The notes under the pieces are model-generated. The model was not told the DNA's origin. It saw nothing but the letters and a program-made list of their open reading frames with translations, and searched no databases. From NCBI RefSeq assembly GCF_022758295.1, contig NZ_JALDWJ010000007.1, positions 266,971-330,970 on the forward strand: DNA of 64,000 nucleotides. The letters are read 5' to 3'. Of this stretch, positions 19,020 through 30,113 are shown piece after piece. The DNA is from Lysobacter sp. CFH 32150 (GTDB lineage Bacteria; Pseudomonadota; Gammaproteobacteria; Xanthomonadales; Xanthomonadaceae). The translations under genes and the position numbers were made by a program. Numbering within the stretch: position 1 is the first letter of the stretch; the number at the start of each line of letters is the position of its first letter.

Positions 19020-19056
19020 ATACGGCGCAATTCCCTTTGGCTATTGCGCCCTACGC
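19020..19056 (+). repeat. GGCGCAAT/ATTGCGCC dispersed palindrome
   Basis: TACGGCGCAATTCCCTTTGG leads to CTATTGCGCCCTACG. It resembles the right arm of the repeat at 16367-16464 and lies just beyond the stop codon of the putAbiC-like gene. Confidence 0.55.
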
Positions 19057-19068
19057 GGACTGACCTTT

Positions 19069-20010
19069 TTATTCTCTTTGCTCTTCGGCTTTAGCCTTCA
19101 TTTCTGTCCTGATCGCCCTCTTTGCATCTTTCACTCGTATAACTGAAATGACTGGAGGAAACTTCGGATGCATCATGTTGGTATCCGAACCAACGAGCCA
19201 CAACAAGGCTTTGACATGTGCGACGTTAATTCCGCAACTCGCGAGACGACGGAAGAAAGAGTTCTCCAAGTCGAAGTAACGTCGCAAAGGGTGATCTTCC
19301 GAAGAGACCATCGTCTGGTAGCAGAGATAGCTGGCTTCATAAACAGTCAACTGCGCAGCTGCCATGTCCCAATATGGCTGAGGATCGGCATCCCGAGGAC
19401 AATGTTCGGCAATCCAACGAACGAGACAAGAGACAGTTTCAACATACCGCGCCTGTCTCCCCAGCCCATTTTGAATGCCCTTTGAGAGCGACCAGAAATA
19501 AATGACGCGATATGGCTCTGTGGCGGGGAATTCACCTAAATTTAGCTGCTTCAGATGATCGCGCAAGCGCTTAAGCCGAGCCGCCAATAGGTCAATTCCA
19601 CGAATCTCCTCTTTTGTTTCCGCATTTCGATGCATCAGCGAGTTCAGATTTTCTCGCACCAAGCCCAACAGCTGAAAGAAGGAATCGTCAAATTTCTGCT
19701 GATCGAATAACGCAGACTGACGACGTAGTTCAGCCTGCGTGCTATTGAGTTCCTCTTGCTGAATCTTCAACTGCCGTTGCTGGTACATAAGAGTCACAAG
19801 CACACCGGCAAATCCCAGCCCAGAAAACAGTGCATTTAGGGCGCCAAAACTATCGCCGAACAACCCTCCATTCGCGAGCGATACCAAGTCTATTGGCCAA
19901 ATCGCCGCCAATAGTGAGATCGCGAATGCAGCAAAAATACCCAGAACAATGACAAATGGGAGGAACAACAATCGGTCTTTCTCTTTTAGAAACTGATTGA
20001 TTGTGAGCAT
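19069..20010 (-). CDS. putative phage abortive-infection membrane protein (putAbiC-like)
   Basis: A 313-residue protein. Two hydrophobic helices lie near the N-terminus (LLFLPFVIVLGIFAAFAISL and a second at about 55-75, NALFSGLGFAGVLVTLMY). A coiled-coil segment follows (QQRQLKIQQEELNSTQAELR), then FDDSFFQLLGLVRENLNSL, which matches the FFxLLxLhxxi core of the putAbiC family. Family members are predicted to stop phage by killing or arresting the infected cell; direct evidence is limited. The gene lies 41 bp after another small membrane-protein gene on the same strand, in a lower-GC stretch. Confidence 0.65.
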   Translation of the reverse strand: MLTINQFLKEKDRLLFLPFVIVLGIFAAFAISLLAAIWPIDLVSLANGGLFGDSFGALNALFSGLGFAGVLVTLMYQQRQLKIQQEELNSTQAELRRQSALFDQQKFDDSFFQLLGLVRENLNSLMHRNAETKEEIRGIDLLAARLKRLRDHLKQLNLGEFPATEPYRVIYFWSLSKGIQNGLGRQARYVETVSCLVRWIAEHCPRDADPQPYWDMAAAQLTVYEASYLCYQTMVSSEDHPLRRYFDLENSFFRRLASCGINVAHVKALLWLVGSDTNMMHPKFPPVISVIRVKDAKRAIRTEMKAKAEEQRE

Positions 20011-20051
20011 AAATTGCGTGATCCAAGAAAGAGGTCTGCGCTTCAGCGTCT

Positions 20052-20774
20052 TTAGTGGACTGGCTTGGATATGTGTTCAATCATTTGTTCACGCGGGGAT
20101 TCGATATTGTCGAAACCCGACGTGTCCCGGCAGCCCCCGTCAAGCACATTCAGGCTTCTGGCCATCCGACCGATCCCATAACTAAGCAATGAGAGATCGA
20201 GCGGATCAATCCCTGGCGGCTGATGATCGATGTACTTGGGAATGGCTTGTTTTTTTAACTCCGGCAGGCGATTGATCGCGGCGAAAGCTATTCGATGAAG
20301 CTCTAGAACATCTGGCACTTTGTTCGCCTCAACACCGAGGATGAGTTCATTCATGCTCGCCCAGTGCTCTAACGCCGTGCGGGCCTCCACTTCGGCAGCG
20401 TCAATTGCCCTCGGGAGGCGTTCGGCCTGATATGCCCAGACTTCCTCGTCCGGAGGGGACTCGACTATCTTGTCTTTGATCATGAGCATTCGCGTCGCTG
20501 ACGAATGGTCGATGAGATGCCGTATCTGTGACAGCGCAAGATGAAGCGGACTGAATATTCGCATGGTGATCGGAATCAGTTCGCGTTGGCGCTTAATTGT
20601 CTGGTGCTGCCACAGCCAGAATGCACCGGCAACCGCCAGGACGGTAGAACCAAGAGCGGCGGCCACTTCTGCCGCGTTTTGCTCCAAGGGTCGCAACAGG
20701 GGCAGACGTAGGAATACAGCAATTAGGAAGCCAAAAGCTGCGCCCACCATAAAGACTAGACCCGTCCGCATCAT
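20052..20774 (-). CDS. two-TM membrane protein of unknown function
   Basis: A 240-residue protein with two transmembrane helices at the N-terminus (LVFMVGAAFGFLIAVFL and EVAAALGSTVLAVAGAFWLW), then a helical cytoplasmic domain of about 170 residues without a known signature. The architecture (two helices, then a soluble helical domain) parallels the putAbiC-like protein encoded 41 bp downstream, so the two may work together. The start is one of two adjacent ATGs at 20772/20769, with GAGGTGG immediately upstream. No family assignment is possible by eye. Confidence 0.6.
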   Translation of the reverse strand: MMRTGLVFMVGAAFGFLIAVFLRLPLLRPLEQNAAEVAAALGSTVLAVAGAFWLWQHQTIKRQRELIPITMRIFSPLHLALSQIRHLIDHSSATRMLMIKDKIVESPPDEEVWAYQAERLPRAIDAAEVEARTALEHWASMNELILGVEANKVPDVLELHRIAFAAINRLPELKKQAIPKYIDHQPPGIDPLDLSLLSYGIGRMARSLNVLDGGCRDTSGFDNIESPREQMIEHISKPVH

Positions 20775-20856
20775 CCACCTCGATTGATCCTGCCCTGAAT
20801 CAAGAACAAAGACTGCATGGTGTCAGATGAAATCTCCGCTTGGATATCAAGCAGTA

Positions 20857-21375
20857 TCAGGGCGCAGCTCGCCATGCCGTTGAAAAATTGAGTTCCCGCG
20901 AAAGAGAAAACGTATTGATGCAGGTAAGGCCAAAACCCTGGCAGACATCCGGGATATGCTTGTTCTGCCTTTGCTTACTAGGCTTTGAAACCTCGGTAGT
21001 GACAACACAACGATTGTGACGATCCGACAACGCGTATGAGATAAGAAACGGATCACGACCAATCTGTTCGATCTCGCTATCGCTGAGATTATTCGCATAC
21101 CCATCATTCACAACCTGAGCCACTAGCACCGGGTCCGCTTCCTCTGCCAGCAACAAATCATTCTTCACTTCTTCAGAAGTGATCCAATCAAAAAGAAGAT
21201 CGCGACCTTCCTCTTCCGGCCCGTCTTTGATCTCTTCAAATATTTCTTGCGGAACTTTGATTTTTCCAAGACGCGCTTGATGCTGGAGCCAATCCCAGAA
21301 CTCTGGAACTCGGTCGATTGGGTAATAAGTCGTGTGCGCAGTGATCAGCACGCTCGCATCGAGGAGGTAGATCAC
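20857..21375 (-). CDS. DUF4411 PIN-like toxin
   Basis: A 172-residue protein of the DUF4411 family, a PIN-domain relative and predicted ribonuclease. Acidic positions of the PIN site are visible: YLLDASVLITAH, VPQEIFEEIKDG, DPFLISYALS and VVTTE. The family-typical YYPIDRVPEFWDWL is present. The start is GTG at 21375, overlapping the TAG stop of the upstream ImmA gene by one base (TAGTG), so translation is coupled. Together they form a type II toxin-antitoxin operon of the XRE-ImmA/DUF4411 type. Confidence 0.85.
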   Translation of the reverse strand: MIYLLDASVLITAHTTYYPIDRVPEFWDWLQHQARLGKIKVPQEIFEEIKDGPEEEGRDLLFDWITSEEVKNDLLLAEEADPVLVAQVVNDGYANNLSDSEIEQIGRDPFLISYALSDRHNRCVVTTEVSKPSKQRQNKHIPDVCQGFGLTCINTFSLSRELNFSTAWRAAP

Positions 21376-22580
21376 TACGCTCCCCTTTGTAGCAACGAAC
21401 GCATGTCGTTAACTAGCGGCTCGACATTGCGTGGCTTGACGCCCAAGATCTTCGCGGCTTTCGACGGCGTCAACTCTCCATCATCTAGTTGTTGCCTTAC
21501 CAAGCCGATAAGCGCGTTTCCAAGCCTATGCCTTCGAACAACGTAGTAACTGGGTCCACTACTGTCGTCTTCGCGTGCCTGCGCGCGCGCTCGTAACCGT
21601 TCTCTTCGCCATAAATCACGGAAGCGCACCCGCAACTGTTCCCACATCTCTCGCGAAATGCGCCTAGCAGTAAAGAGCCTATACGCAACCATCGAATAGC
21701 TCAGGTTTCGAGGCCGCGCAAATCTGGCGATCTCTGCACTTACTACATCCGCCCCTGCCAGTGGGGGCAGGTCGATAACCTGTAAATCCTCAACTGGCAG
21801 AAGTATTTCACTAGCAACATCGTTGCAGAACCTTTCAATCGTTGATGCCGGGTTAGCGCCACTGATTCCCGTTTGCCCCAGCCACAAATGTGCAAGTTCG
21901 TGAAGCAAGGTAAATGACCATGCTGCCTTTGCATCTTGGTCATTGATGACAACGAAAGGAGCGATCTGGTCGGCGAGTGCAAATCCCCGGAAGACTTCTG
22001 GCTCAAGTGCCGTGTGATGGCTACCCAAATTTCCTATCAACAGAACAAAAATGCCCTGATCCTCAACCAACTCTCTCAGTACTGCGAAAGCCGTCTCGGG
22101 GTTTGGTTGCCTACGAAATTCATCTCGGTCGAACGATAGCGTTTGTTGGATTTTATTAGCCACTGCAGTAACGCCATCAGCAATGTTACTGGAGTCAATG
22201 AAACGCAAAGTGGACGCGTCCTCTTCCAGGGTTGCGCGAACCATTTGTTGGCGTGCACGAACATCGCGCAACAGTGCATCAACCAATGCGTCTGAGCTTT
22301 CGTCACGACCTTCAGGCAAAGTCCTGAAGTCTTGCCCCCTGTCCCCTCTTGCGGGTACTTCCGACAAGTAAAACGAAAGCAAAGGACGGCGGTACTGCTT
22401 CGCCATTTTCAGTAGGAGTGGTCGCGTCGGTTCTATTTCGCCCGATTCCAACGCACTCAGACGATCAGCAGCTTCTATGCCTCGCGCAGTAACAATACCG
22501 ATCTTGCGCGCAGCTTCCTCAGGAGACAGACCGGCTGTCTCCCGCGCCCAAACCAAAATGGATGGATTGACTCTAGGCAT
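21375..22580 (-). CDS. XRE-family regulator fused to ImmA/IrrE metallopeptidase domain
   Basis: A 401-residue protein. The N-terminal HTH spans about residues 5-60 (ILVWARETAGLSPEEAARKI). A zinc-peptidase domain of the ImmA/IrrE type is centred on LLHELAHLWLG (HELAH at 227-231), with the downstream ERFCNDVASEILLP. The C-terminal part includes a helix-turn-helix-like segment (LTPSKAAKILGVKPRNVEPL). Such proteins act as antitoxin and autorepressor in operons with DUF4411 toxins. The downstream toxin gene overlaps by one base. A GTCTC-rich inverted repeat lies just upstream of the start. Confidence 0.88.
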   Translation of the reverse strand: MPRVNPSILVWARETAGLSPEEAARKIGIVTARGIEAADRLSALESGEIEPTRPLLLKMAKQYRRPLLSFYLSEVPARGDRGQDFRTLPEGRDESSDALVDALLRDVRARQQMVRATLEEDASTLRFIDSSNIADGVTAVANKIQQTLSFDRDEFRRQPNPETAFAVLRELVEDQGIFVLLIGNLGSHHTALEPEVFRGFALADQIAPFVVINDQDAKAAWSFTLLHELAHLWLGQTGISGANPASTIERFCNDVASEILLPVEDLQVIDLPPLAGADVVSAEIARFARPRNLSYSMVAYRLFTARRISREMWEQLRVRFRDLWRRERLRARAQAREDDSSGPSYYVVRRHRLGNALIGLVRQQLDDGELTPSKAAKILGVKPRNVEPLVNDMRSLLQRGA

Positions 22581-22581
22581 A

Positions 22582-22632
22582 CGTCTCTATTTTGCGCTCT
22601 AGCAGTCTCGTTACACGAGACTACCAGTCTCC
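22582..22632 (-). promoter_or_regulatory. candidate operator of the XRE-ImmA/DUF4411 operon
   Basis: AGTCTCGTTACACGAGACT (22604-22622) is a 7-bp perfect inverted repeat 24 bp upstream of the XRE-ImmA start codon. Additional GTCTC boxes lie on either side (22583 and 22626). Palindromes at this position are usual binding sites for autoregulating XRE antitoxins. Not tested. Confidence 0.45.
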
Positions 22633-22758
22633 CGGAGGCAGAGCCTACACCCCGACCGGATTCGGCTTTCTCACTCAGGGGGCAGATTGCTCTATCGTCA
22701 TGCCCCCTAGTCAATCGCTGCGATGACCCGCCCCTGACAGGCTTGAGAGCCCTAGGAG

Positions 22759-23820
22759 TCAGAATTTTGGAAGCACCTGCTCCATCAACAACTTCGCCGT
22801 CAACTTATGCGGCTGCTGGACGTTGTAGTTGGTGGTGGTGATGACGACCACCAACCGTTCGGCGGGGAACACCTGCACGCTGTTGCCGCCGGAGCCGTTC
22901 ATCGCGAACGATTTCCACGTCTTGTCCTTCACCGGGAACTGCATCAGCCACCACAGGTAGCCGTACTCGATGCCGTCGTCGACGCGTGCGTGCGGCTGCG
23001 TCGATGCCTGCACCCAGGCGGCGGGGATCAGTTGCTTGCCCTGATGCTTGCCGCCGTCCAGGTACAGCTGCCCCAGTGCGAGCAGGTCGCGGCTGCGTAG
23101 ACCGAGGCCGCCGCCGGCTTGCGGCACGCCCAGCGGCGAGAATTGCCATTCGGGTTTGTCGATGCCGAGCGGCGCGAACAGGCGGCGTTGCGCGTAGGCG
23201 TCGAGGCGTTCGCCGGTGGCGCCCTGCAGTGCGGCGCCGAGGGTGGTGACGCCGGCGGTGCAGTAGCGGAAGTTGCGTCCGTACGGGGCGTCTGCCGGCT
23301 TCGGCATCCATGCGGGAAACCCCTGGATGGGCAGGTCGAGGTAGAACTTGACCCAGTCCTCGACCAGGTACATGCGCTCCTCGTTGCCGCGCGAATACTG
23401 GTTCTCGTCGTGGCATTCGAGCAGCGACGACATCGTCATCAGGTCTTCGAACGTGATCCTGGCTTTGCGCGGATCGTCGTTCTCGATGGGCTGCGTGTAG
23501 TGGAGGTACGGCAGCATGGGCGCCTGCGCATTCGGCAGCTTGCCATCGGCGATGGCCAGGCCAGTGAGCATGCCGGCGATGGTCTTGGTCGCGGACCGGG
23601 TGTTGCGCCGCGCTTCGGCGCCGCCCTCATCGAAATAGTGTTCGTACACGAGCTTGCCGTCCTTGGCGATCAGGACGCTGGTGATGTCCTTAAACTCGCC
23701 GGCCTCGACCTTTTGCGTGAGCTCGTCGAATCGCGTGGCGTCGTCTGCCGCGCTTGCTGCGATCGGCGCGATGCCGCAGACCAGCGCGGTCAGGAAGGTG
23801 AGGCTGTTGGGAAGTCGCAT
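22759..23820 (-). CDS. exported serine hydrolase (beta-lactamase fold)
   Basis: A 353-residue protein with a signal peptide ([20 protein letters not shown], cleavage near SAADD). The SxxK motif is SATK (about residue 74), the second element is YCTAG, and the third-box region is [13 protein letters not shown]. This is the serine hydrolase (beta-lactamase/6-aminohexanoate-dimer hydrolase-like) superfamily; the substrate is unknown. It is only distantly related to the cassette hydrolase at 241-1338. An AraC-type regulator gene lies 107 bp upstream on the same strand. Confidence 0.85.
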   Translation of the reverse strand: MRLPNSLTFLTALVCGIAPIAASAADDATRFDELTQKVEAGEFKDITSVLIAKDGKLVYEHYFDEGGAEARRNTRSATKTIAGMLTGLAIADGKLPNAQAPMLPYLHYTQPIENDDPRKARITFEDLMTMSSLLECHDENQYSRGNEERMYLVEDWVKFYLDLPIQGFPAWMPKPADAPYGRNFRYCTAGVTTLGAALQGATGERLDAYAQRRLFAPLGIDKPEWQFSPLGVPQAGGGLGLRSRDLLALGQLYLDGGKHQGKQLIPAAWVQASTQPHARVDDGIEYGYLWWLMQFPVKDKTWKSFAMNGSGGNSVQVFPAERLVVVITTTNYNVQQPHKLTAKLLMEQVLPKF

Positions 23821-23927
23821 GCGTGGCTCCAGTGGGATGCGCACACCCTAGCAGCCGACCCGGACATTGCCTTGTATGTTTTGAACCTGGCGCGTGCGGC
23901 TGACGCTGCGCCTGTTGCGAACGACGG

Positions 23928-24743
23928 TCAGGCCAGCGCGCGGTACTGCGCCGGGGTGTAGCGGTAGGCGCGTCGGAACGCGTGGGTGAAATGGCTTTGA
24001 TCGACGAAGCCGCATGCCGCCGCGATGTCGGCGATGGCGATGCGACGGTCGTGCAGCATGGCGACGGCTTGTTCCATCCGGCAGCGCCGCAGGTATTCGC
24101 CGGGGGAACAGCCATAGCTGCGGCGGAAGGCGCGCGCCAGGTAGACCGGATGGACATCGACGGTGCGGGCCAGTTCGCCGAGCCGCGGTGTGTGCATCCA
24201 GTCGTCGTGGAGCTGTTCGCGCGCGCGCTCGAGCCAGGCGGGGCCGCCCTTGTGCGCAAGCTGGTGTTCCGTCGCGGCGGCGTCCAGCAATTCCTCGAAC
24301 GCGGCTTCGACGACAAGCGGCGATGCGCCGTCCCATTGCCGCAGTTCCTGCCACAACCGGGTCGCGCGGATCAGCGCCGAGGGCGACAGCTTCAACGCAT
24401 CCTGCGGCAGGTCGCGTTCTTCGGTGACGGCGCGCCAGGCTTCGCCGGGAATCGACAACGTGAAAAAACGCCCGTCGAGCCCGCGAAAGCAATCGCGATG
24501 CGTGGTGCCCGGGGGATTGAGCACCAGCGCGCGGGTCGCGCACACCCCGGGCATTCCGCGCGCGCTGCTCAGGTAGGCCCCTTCGAGCAGCAACAGGAAA
24601 TGCGCATCCTCATGCGTGTGGGTCACGATCTCGTGCTCGGGCACGGTCGGCCGCAATTCGGCCAACGCCAGATCGCCGACCTGGCATTGCGCGCGATAGT
24701 CGCCGTAGAAGCGGCCGCGTCCGAGTTGGGTGATCGGGCTCAT
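23928..24743 (-). CDS. AraC-family transcriptional regulator
   Basis: A 271-residue protein. The N-terminal cupin-like sensing region (HEIVTHTHEDAHFLLLLEGA) is followed by two C-terminal helix-turn-helix motifs (LGELARTVDVHPVYLARAFR and IADIAAACGFVDQSHFTHAF) and the family signature RRAYRYTPAQYRALA. It is probably an activator responding to a small ligand. The gene is upstream of the serine hydrolase on the same strand and may control it, but no site is recognisable. Confidence 0.88.
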   Translation of the reverse strand: MSPITQLGRGRFYGDYRAQCQVGDLALAELRPTVPEHEIVTHTHEDAHFLLLLEGAYLSSARGMPGVCATRALVLNPPGTTHRDCFRGLDGRFFTLSIPGEAWRAVTEERDLPQDALKLSPSALIRATRLWQELRQWDGASPLVVEAAFEELLDAAATEHQLAHKGGPAWLERAREQLHDDWMHTPRLGELARTVDVHPVYLARAFRRSYGCSPGEYLRRCRMEQAVAMLHDRRIAIADIAAACGFVDQSHFTHAFRRAYRYTPAQYRALA

Positions 24744-24771
24744 AGCGCGTTGCGATCACCGCTCCGGTTGA

Positions 24772-25143
24772 TCAACGACTTGCGGTAACACGCTTCGCTG
24801 CAGTTTTGGCCACTCGCTTCGGTGTCACCATCTTGCTCTTGGCGGTTCCCGCTTTTTTCTTTTTCTGCACGATAGCCAATCGATAGCCAAGCGCATTGAC
24901 GACGCGCATGACCGTGGCAAATTCCGGGTTCCCTTCGCTGCTCAGCGCCTTGTAAAGCCCTGCGCGGGTCGTTTGCGATTTGCCGGCGATGTCTTGCATG
25001 CCTTGCGCCCGGGCGACGGTACCCAGGGCCTTCTGGAAGAAGGCTGGATCGTTCTCTTCGAGCGCGGCTTCGAGATAGGCATCGATCGCTGCTTGCGAGG
25101 TGAGGTAATCCGCTGCGTCGAACTTGGATGTCTTGATGGCCAT
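24772..25143 (-). CDS. HTH antitoxin of a RelE-type toxin-antitoxin pair (HI1420-like)
   Basis: A 123-residue protein matching the addiction-module antidote family: KFDAADYLTSQAAIDAYLEA, then the HTH region FQKALGTVARAQGMQDIAGK and TTRAGLYKALSSEGNPEFAT. It has an unusually long Lys/Ala-rich tail (KKKKAGTAKSKMVTPKRVAK) that may aid nucleic-acid binding. The ATG at 25143 is preceded by GGGGACAAG. It lies 29 bp downstream of the toxin gene, the usual order for this subgroup (toxin first). Confidence 0.87.
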   Translation of the reverse strand: MAIKTSKFDAADYLTSQAAIDAYLEAALEENDPAFFQKALGTVARAQGMQDIAGKSQTTRAGLYKALSSEGNPEFATVMRVVNALGYRLAIVQKKKKAGTAKSKMVTPKRVAKTAAKRVTASR

Positions 25144-25172
25144 GATCTTGTCCCCTGCCCGGGCTACGACGG

Positions 25173-25460
25173 TCAAATGTTCTTTGCCATTTCCCTGGCG
25201 TGCTTGATGTCGGTCGGCTGGCTGCTCTTGTCGCCGCACAGCAACAACACGATGATTTCCGCACCGCGCCGCGTGTAGTAGACCCGGTAACCAGGCCCAT
25301 AGTGGATGCGCGCTTCGATCACGCCGCCTCCGACCGACTTGGAGTCGCCGAGATTGCCGTCTTCCATCCTTTGAACTGCCAGGGCAATGCGCGCTTGCGC
25401 GACTGCGTCCGTCAGCCGTTTCAGTCGCCGGTCAAACTCCGAAGTGCGACGAATCTCCAT
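25173..25460 (-). CDS. RelE/ParE-superfamily toxin (HI1419-like)
   Basis: A 95-residue toxin with the full family signature: EFDRRLKRLTDAVAQARI, LGDSKSVGGGVIEARIHYGP, GYRVYYTRRGAEIIVLLLCG and DKSSQPTDIKHAREMA. Members are predicted ribosome-dependent mRNA interferases. The partner antitoxin gene follows after 29 bp. The pair lies next to the core gene aceE, at the edge of the accessory region. Confidence 0.9.
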   Translation of the reverse strand: MEIRRTSEFDRRLKRLTDAVAQARIALAVQRMEDGNLGDSKSVGGGVIEARIHYGPGYRVYYTRRGAEIIVLLLCGDKSSQPTDIKHAREMAKNI

Positions 25461-25531
25461 TGCGGACGACGGTACCGAACGGCCGCAGGCTTGTCAACCA
25501 TAGGAGACAAGACGGATAGGGAGAATGAAGC

Positions 25532-28222
<2,691 letters not shown>

Positions 28223-28376
28223 GCGTGGGGGCTCCGCGCAGCCCGCTGGCTGCGCCCGTGTCGTTGGATTAGAGCCGGAATTCTAACAGGGCGGTATGAC
28301 GGGACTGGGGCATGTTTTCTTGCGTAACTAATGGGGGTGGGTGGGGGGTTGGGTGGGGATAGGTTTCATTGGGGGT

Positions 28377-28450
28377 TGCAATCGCGACTTACGTCGCTCC
28401 CACAAGAGCACCGGGACCTGCGTTTGTGGGAGCGACGTAAGTCGCGATTG
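28377..28450 (+). repeat. inverted pair of GTGGGAGCGACGTAAGTCGCGA REPs
   Basis: AATCGCGACTTACGTCGCTC (28380 on) and its near-perfect reverse complement ending 28450 face each other around about 20 bp. Each unit is itself palindromic (GCGAC...GTCGC). Identical units are at 29021 and 52954-53013. The pair sits 40 bp before the RAYT gene, the arrangement called a REPtron or BIME source locus. Confidence 0.9.
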
Positions 28451-28491
28451 CCCCACCAGCAATTCCCTACCCTCGCCGACGCCAATCCCTG

Positions 28492-29001
28492 ATGGCCTCG
28501 ACTGCTCCACCGGTCAACGCTACCGCCATGGACACAACCACCTCCCCCACCCCCGGTTCTGCAGCCCTGCGACGCGGCAGGACCTCGATCGCCGGCCAGC
28601 ACTACCTCGTCACTTTCACCACCGCCCGGCGCACGCCGCATTTCGCCGACGCGGACGTTGCGATGTGTGCTGCTCGCGTGGTGGAGGACACGCGTCTATG
28701 GGTCGACGCGCGCCTACTTGCGTGGGTGTTGATGCCGGATCACTGGCATGGGCTGATCGAACTGGGGGCAAGGGATGATCTGTCCGGCCTCGTGCAGCGG
28801 TTGAAGGCGAACACTGCGCGGTGTGTGAGCGCGGCGCATCCGGCGATCGGACGTGTGTGGGAGAAGGGGTATCACGATCATGCGCTGCGGACTGAGGAGT
28901 CGCTGGCGGATGCGGCCCGGTACCTGGTGATGAATCCGGTGCGGGCGGGATTGGCGGGGCATGTGGGGGACTATCCGTTTTGGGATGCGGTTTGGGTTTG
29001 A
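28492..29001 (+). CDS. REP-associated tyrosine transposase (RAYT, TnpA_REP)
   Basis: A 169-residue (157 if the ATG at 28528 is used) Y1 single-strand transposase related to IS200/IS605. The metal-binding HxH is seen in VLMPDHWHGLIEL. The family core AGQHYLVTFTTARRTPHF, GRVWEKGYHDHALR and RYLVMNPVRAGLAGHVGDYP are present, including the Tyr in the YLVMNP helix. RAYTs are domesticated, act on REP palindromes and usually exist as single copies. REPs of the same type flank this gene on both sides, which supports it as the enzyme that spread them. Confidence 0.92.
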   Translation: MASTAPPVNATAMDTTTSPTPGSAALRRGRTSIAGQHYLVTFTTARRTPHFADADVAMCAARVVEDTRLWVDARLLAWVLMPDHWHGLIELGARDDLSGLVQRLKANTARCVSAAHPAIGRVWEKGYHDHALRTEESLADAARYLVMNPVRAGLAGHVGDYPFWDAVWV

Positions 29002-29018
29002 GGTACATGGGGGAAGAG

Positions 29019-29075
29019 CATCGCGACTTACGTCGCTCCCACAGGGTTGAAGGGGCATGTGCGTCGCTCCCACAG
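29019..29075 (+). repeat. REP after the RAYT gene, complete plus partial copy
   Basis: ATCGCGACTTACGTCGCTCC (29020 on) and a partial copy GTGCGTCGCTCCCAC (29059-29073) lie immediately downstream of the RAYT stop codon, matching the units at 28377-28450. Confidence 0.85.
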
Positions 29076-29085
29076 GCTTGCAGCC

Positions 29086-30009
29086 TCAGCGCGACTTGCC
29101 GGGGCGAATCTGCTTCCACAATGCGCCGGCCTTGATGGCGAGCAGGTTCGTCTTCGGCGACAGCGGGTGCTGGAACAGCGCGTGGATCTGCTGGTTGAGC
29201 GCGGGATCCAGCTGCTCGCGCACCGGCCAGTACTCGCGGTACTTCTTCTTGAACGCGGCGCTGTACTCGCGATCGCCGATCAGCCGATCGGTGTACATGA
29301 TGTTGAGCACCCGCAACTCTTCGACGAAGCTCAACCCGCTCTTGTAGACACCGGTGCTGACGTTGTTGCTGTGCTGGCGGTAGTAATTCAACAGCTTGCC
29401 GCTGATGTGCACCTTACCCAGCCGCGCGAGGCCGATCCAGAACAGCCAGTCGCCGCAAAAACGATATTGGGTGAAGTCGCGCGAGACGCGCGGGTAACAG
29501 TCCTTTTTCCACAACGCCATGCTGGCGTTGTAGATCGACGTGCTGACCAGGTACTGGCGGATGAAGTCGGGGCCGTCGACGACTTCGGACAGTGCGCGGT
29601 GCTGCGACTGCCAGTTGATGCCGTCCTGCGGGTTGATGAAGTAGGTCTGGCAATAGCTGAGGACGCAGTCCTGGTCGCGATGGATGCCGTCGAGCAGGGT
29701 TTCCAGCAAGGTCGGCTCGCACCAGTCGTCGCTTTCGGCGATCCAGATGTACTCGCCACGGGCCAGGGCGATGCCCTTGTCCCACTGCTTGAAGGTGCTG
29801 CCGCTGTTGGCCTCGTTGTAGACGATGTGCGCGACCCTGGGGTGCGTGCGGTAGCGCTCGAGGACTTCGCGGCTGTTGTCCGGCGAGCAGTCGTCGAGCA
29901 GGATCAGCTCGAAGTCCTGGCAGGTCTGGGCCAGCACCGACTCGATACGCTGCACCAGGTACTGCGCGTGGTTGTAGTTGGGGACGATGACGGAGACTTG
30001 CGGGGACAT
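29086..30009 (-). CDS. family 2 glycosyltransferase
   Basis: A 307-residue GT-A fold enzyme. The nucleotide-sugar region is VSVIVPNYNHAQYLVQRIES; LLDDCSPDNSREVLERY and WIAESDDWCEP carry the acidic metal-binding residues. Substrate specificity is unknown. It resembles enzymes of surface polysaccharide or LPS assembly. The ATG at 30009 is used because it begins the conserved strand; upstream sequence in frame is shared with the divergent promoter region. It is divergent from two more GT2 genes, 104 bp away. Confidence 0.88.
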   Translation of the reverse strand: MSPQVSVIVPNYNHAQYLVQRIESVLAQTCQDFELILLDDCSPDNSREVLERYRTHPRVAHIVYNEANSGSTFKQWDKGIALARGEYIWIAESDDWCEPTLLETLLDGIHRDQDCVLSYCQTYFINPQDGINWQSQHRALSEVVDGPDFIRQYLVSTSIYNASMALWKKDCYPRVSRDFTQYRFCGDWLFWIGLARLGKVHISGKLLNYYRQHSNNVSTGVYKSGLSFVEELRVLNIMYTDRLIGDREYSAAFKKKYREYWPVREQLDPALNQQIHALFQHPLSPKTNLLAIKAGALWKQIRPGKSR

Positions 30010-30113
30010 GGTGACCAACCGGGGTATGAACGGTGATGATGCCATGGCGCCACGTAGTGCCTGATCATTCGGCAACGCGGGTAAAATCCGGCATCCCCCA
30101 TGCTTTCCGCGAC

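Noticed and set aside
28377..28450. Facing REP pair as an rRNA/tRNA-type hairpin or terminator of aceE
   Set aside because: It is upstream of the aceE start, not after its stop, and identical units occur at other sites, so it is a REP pair.
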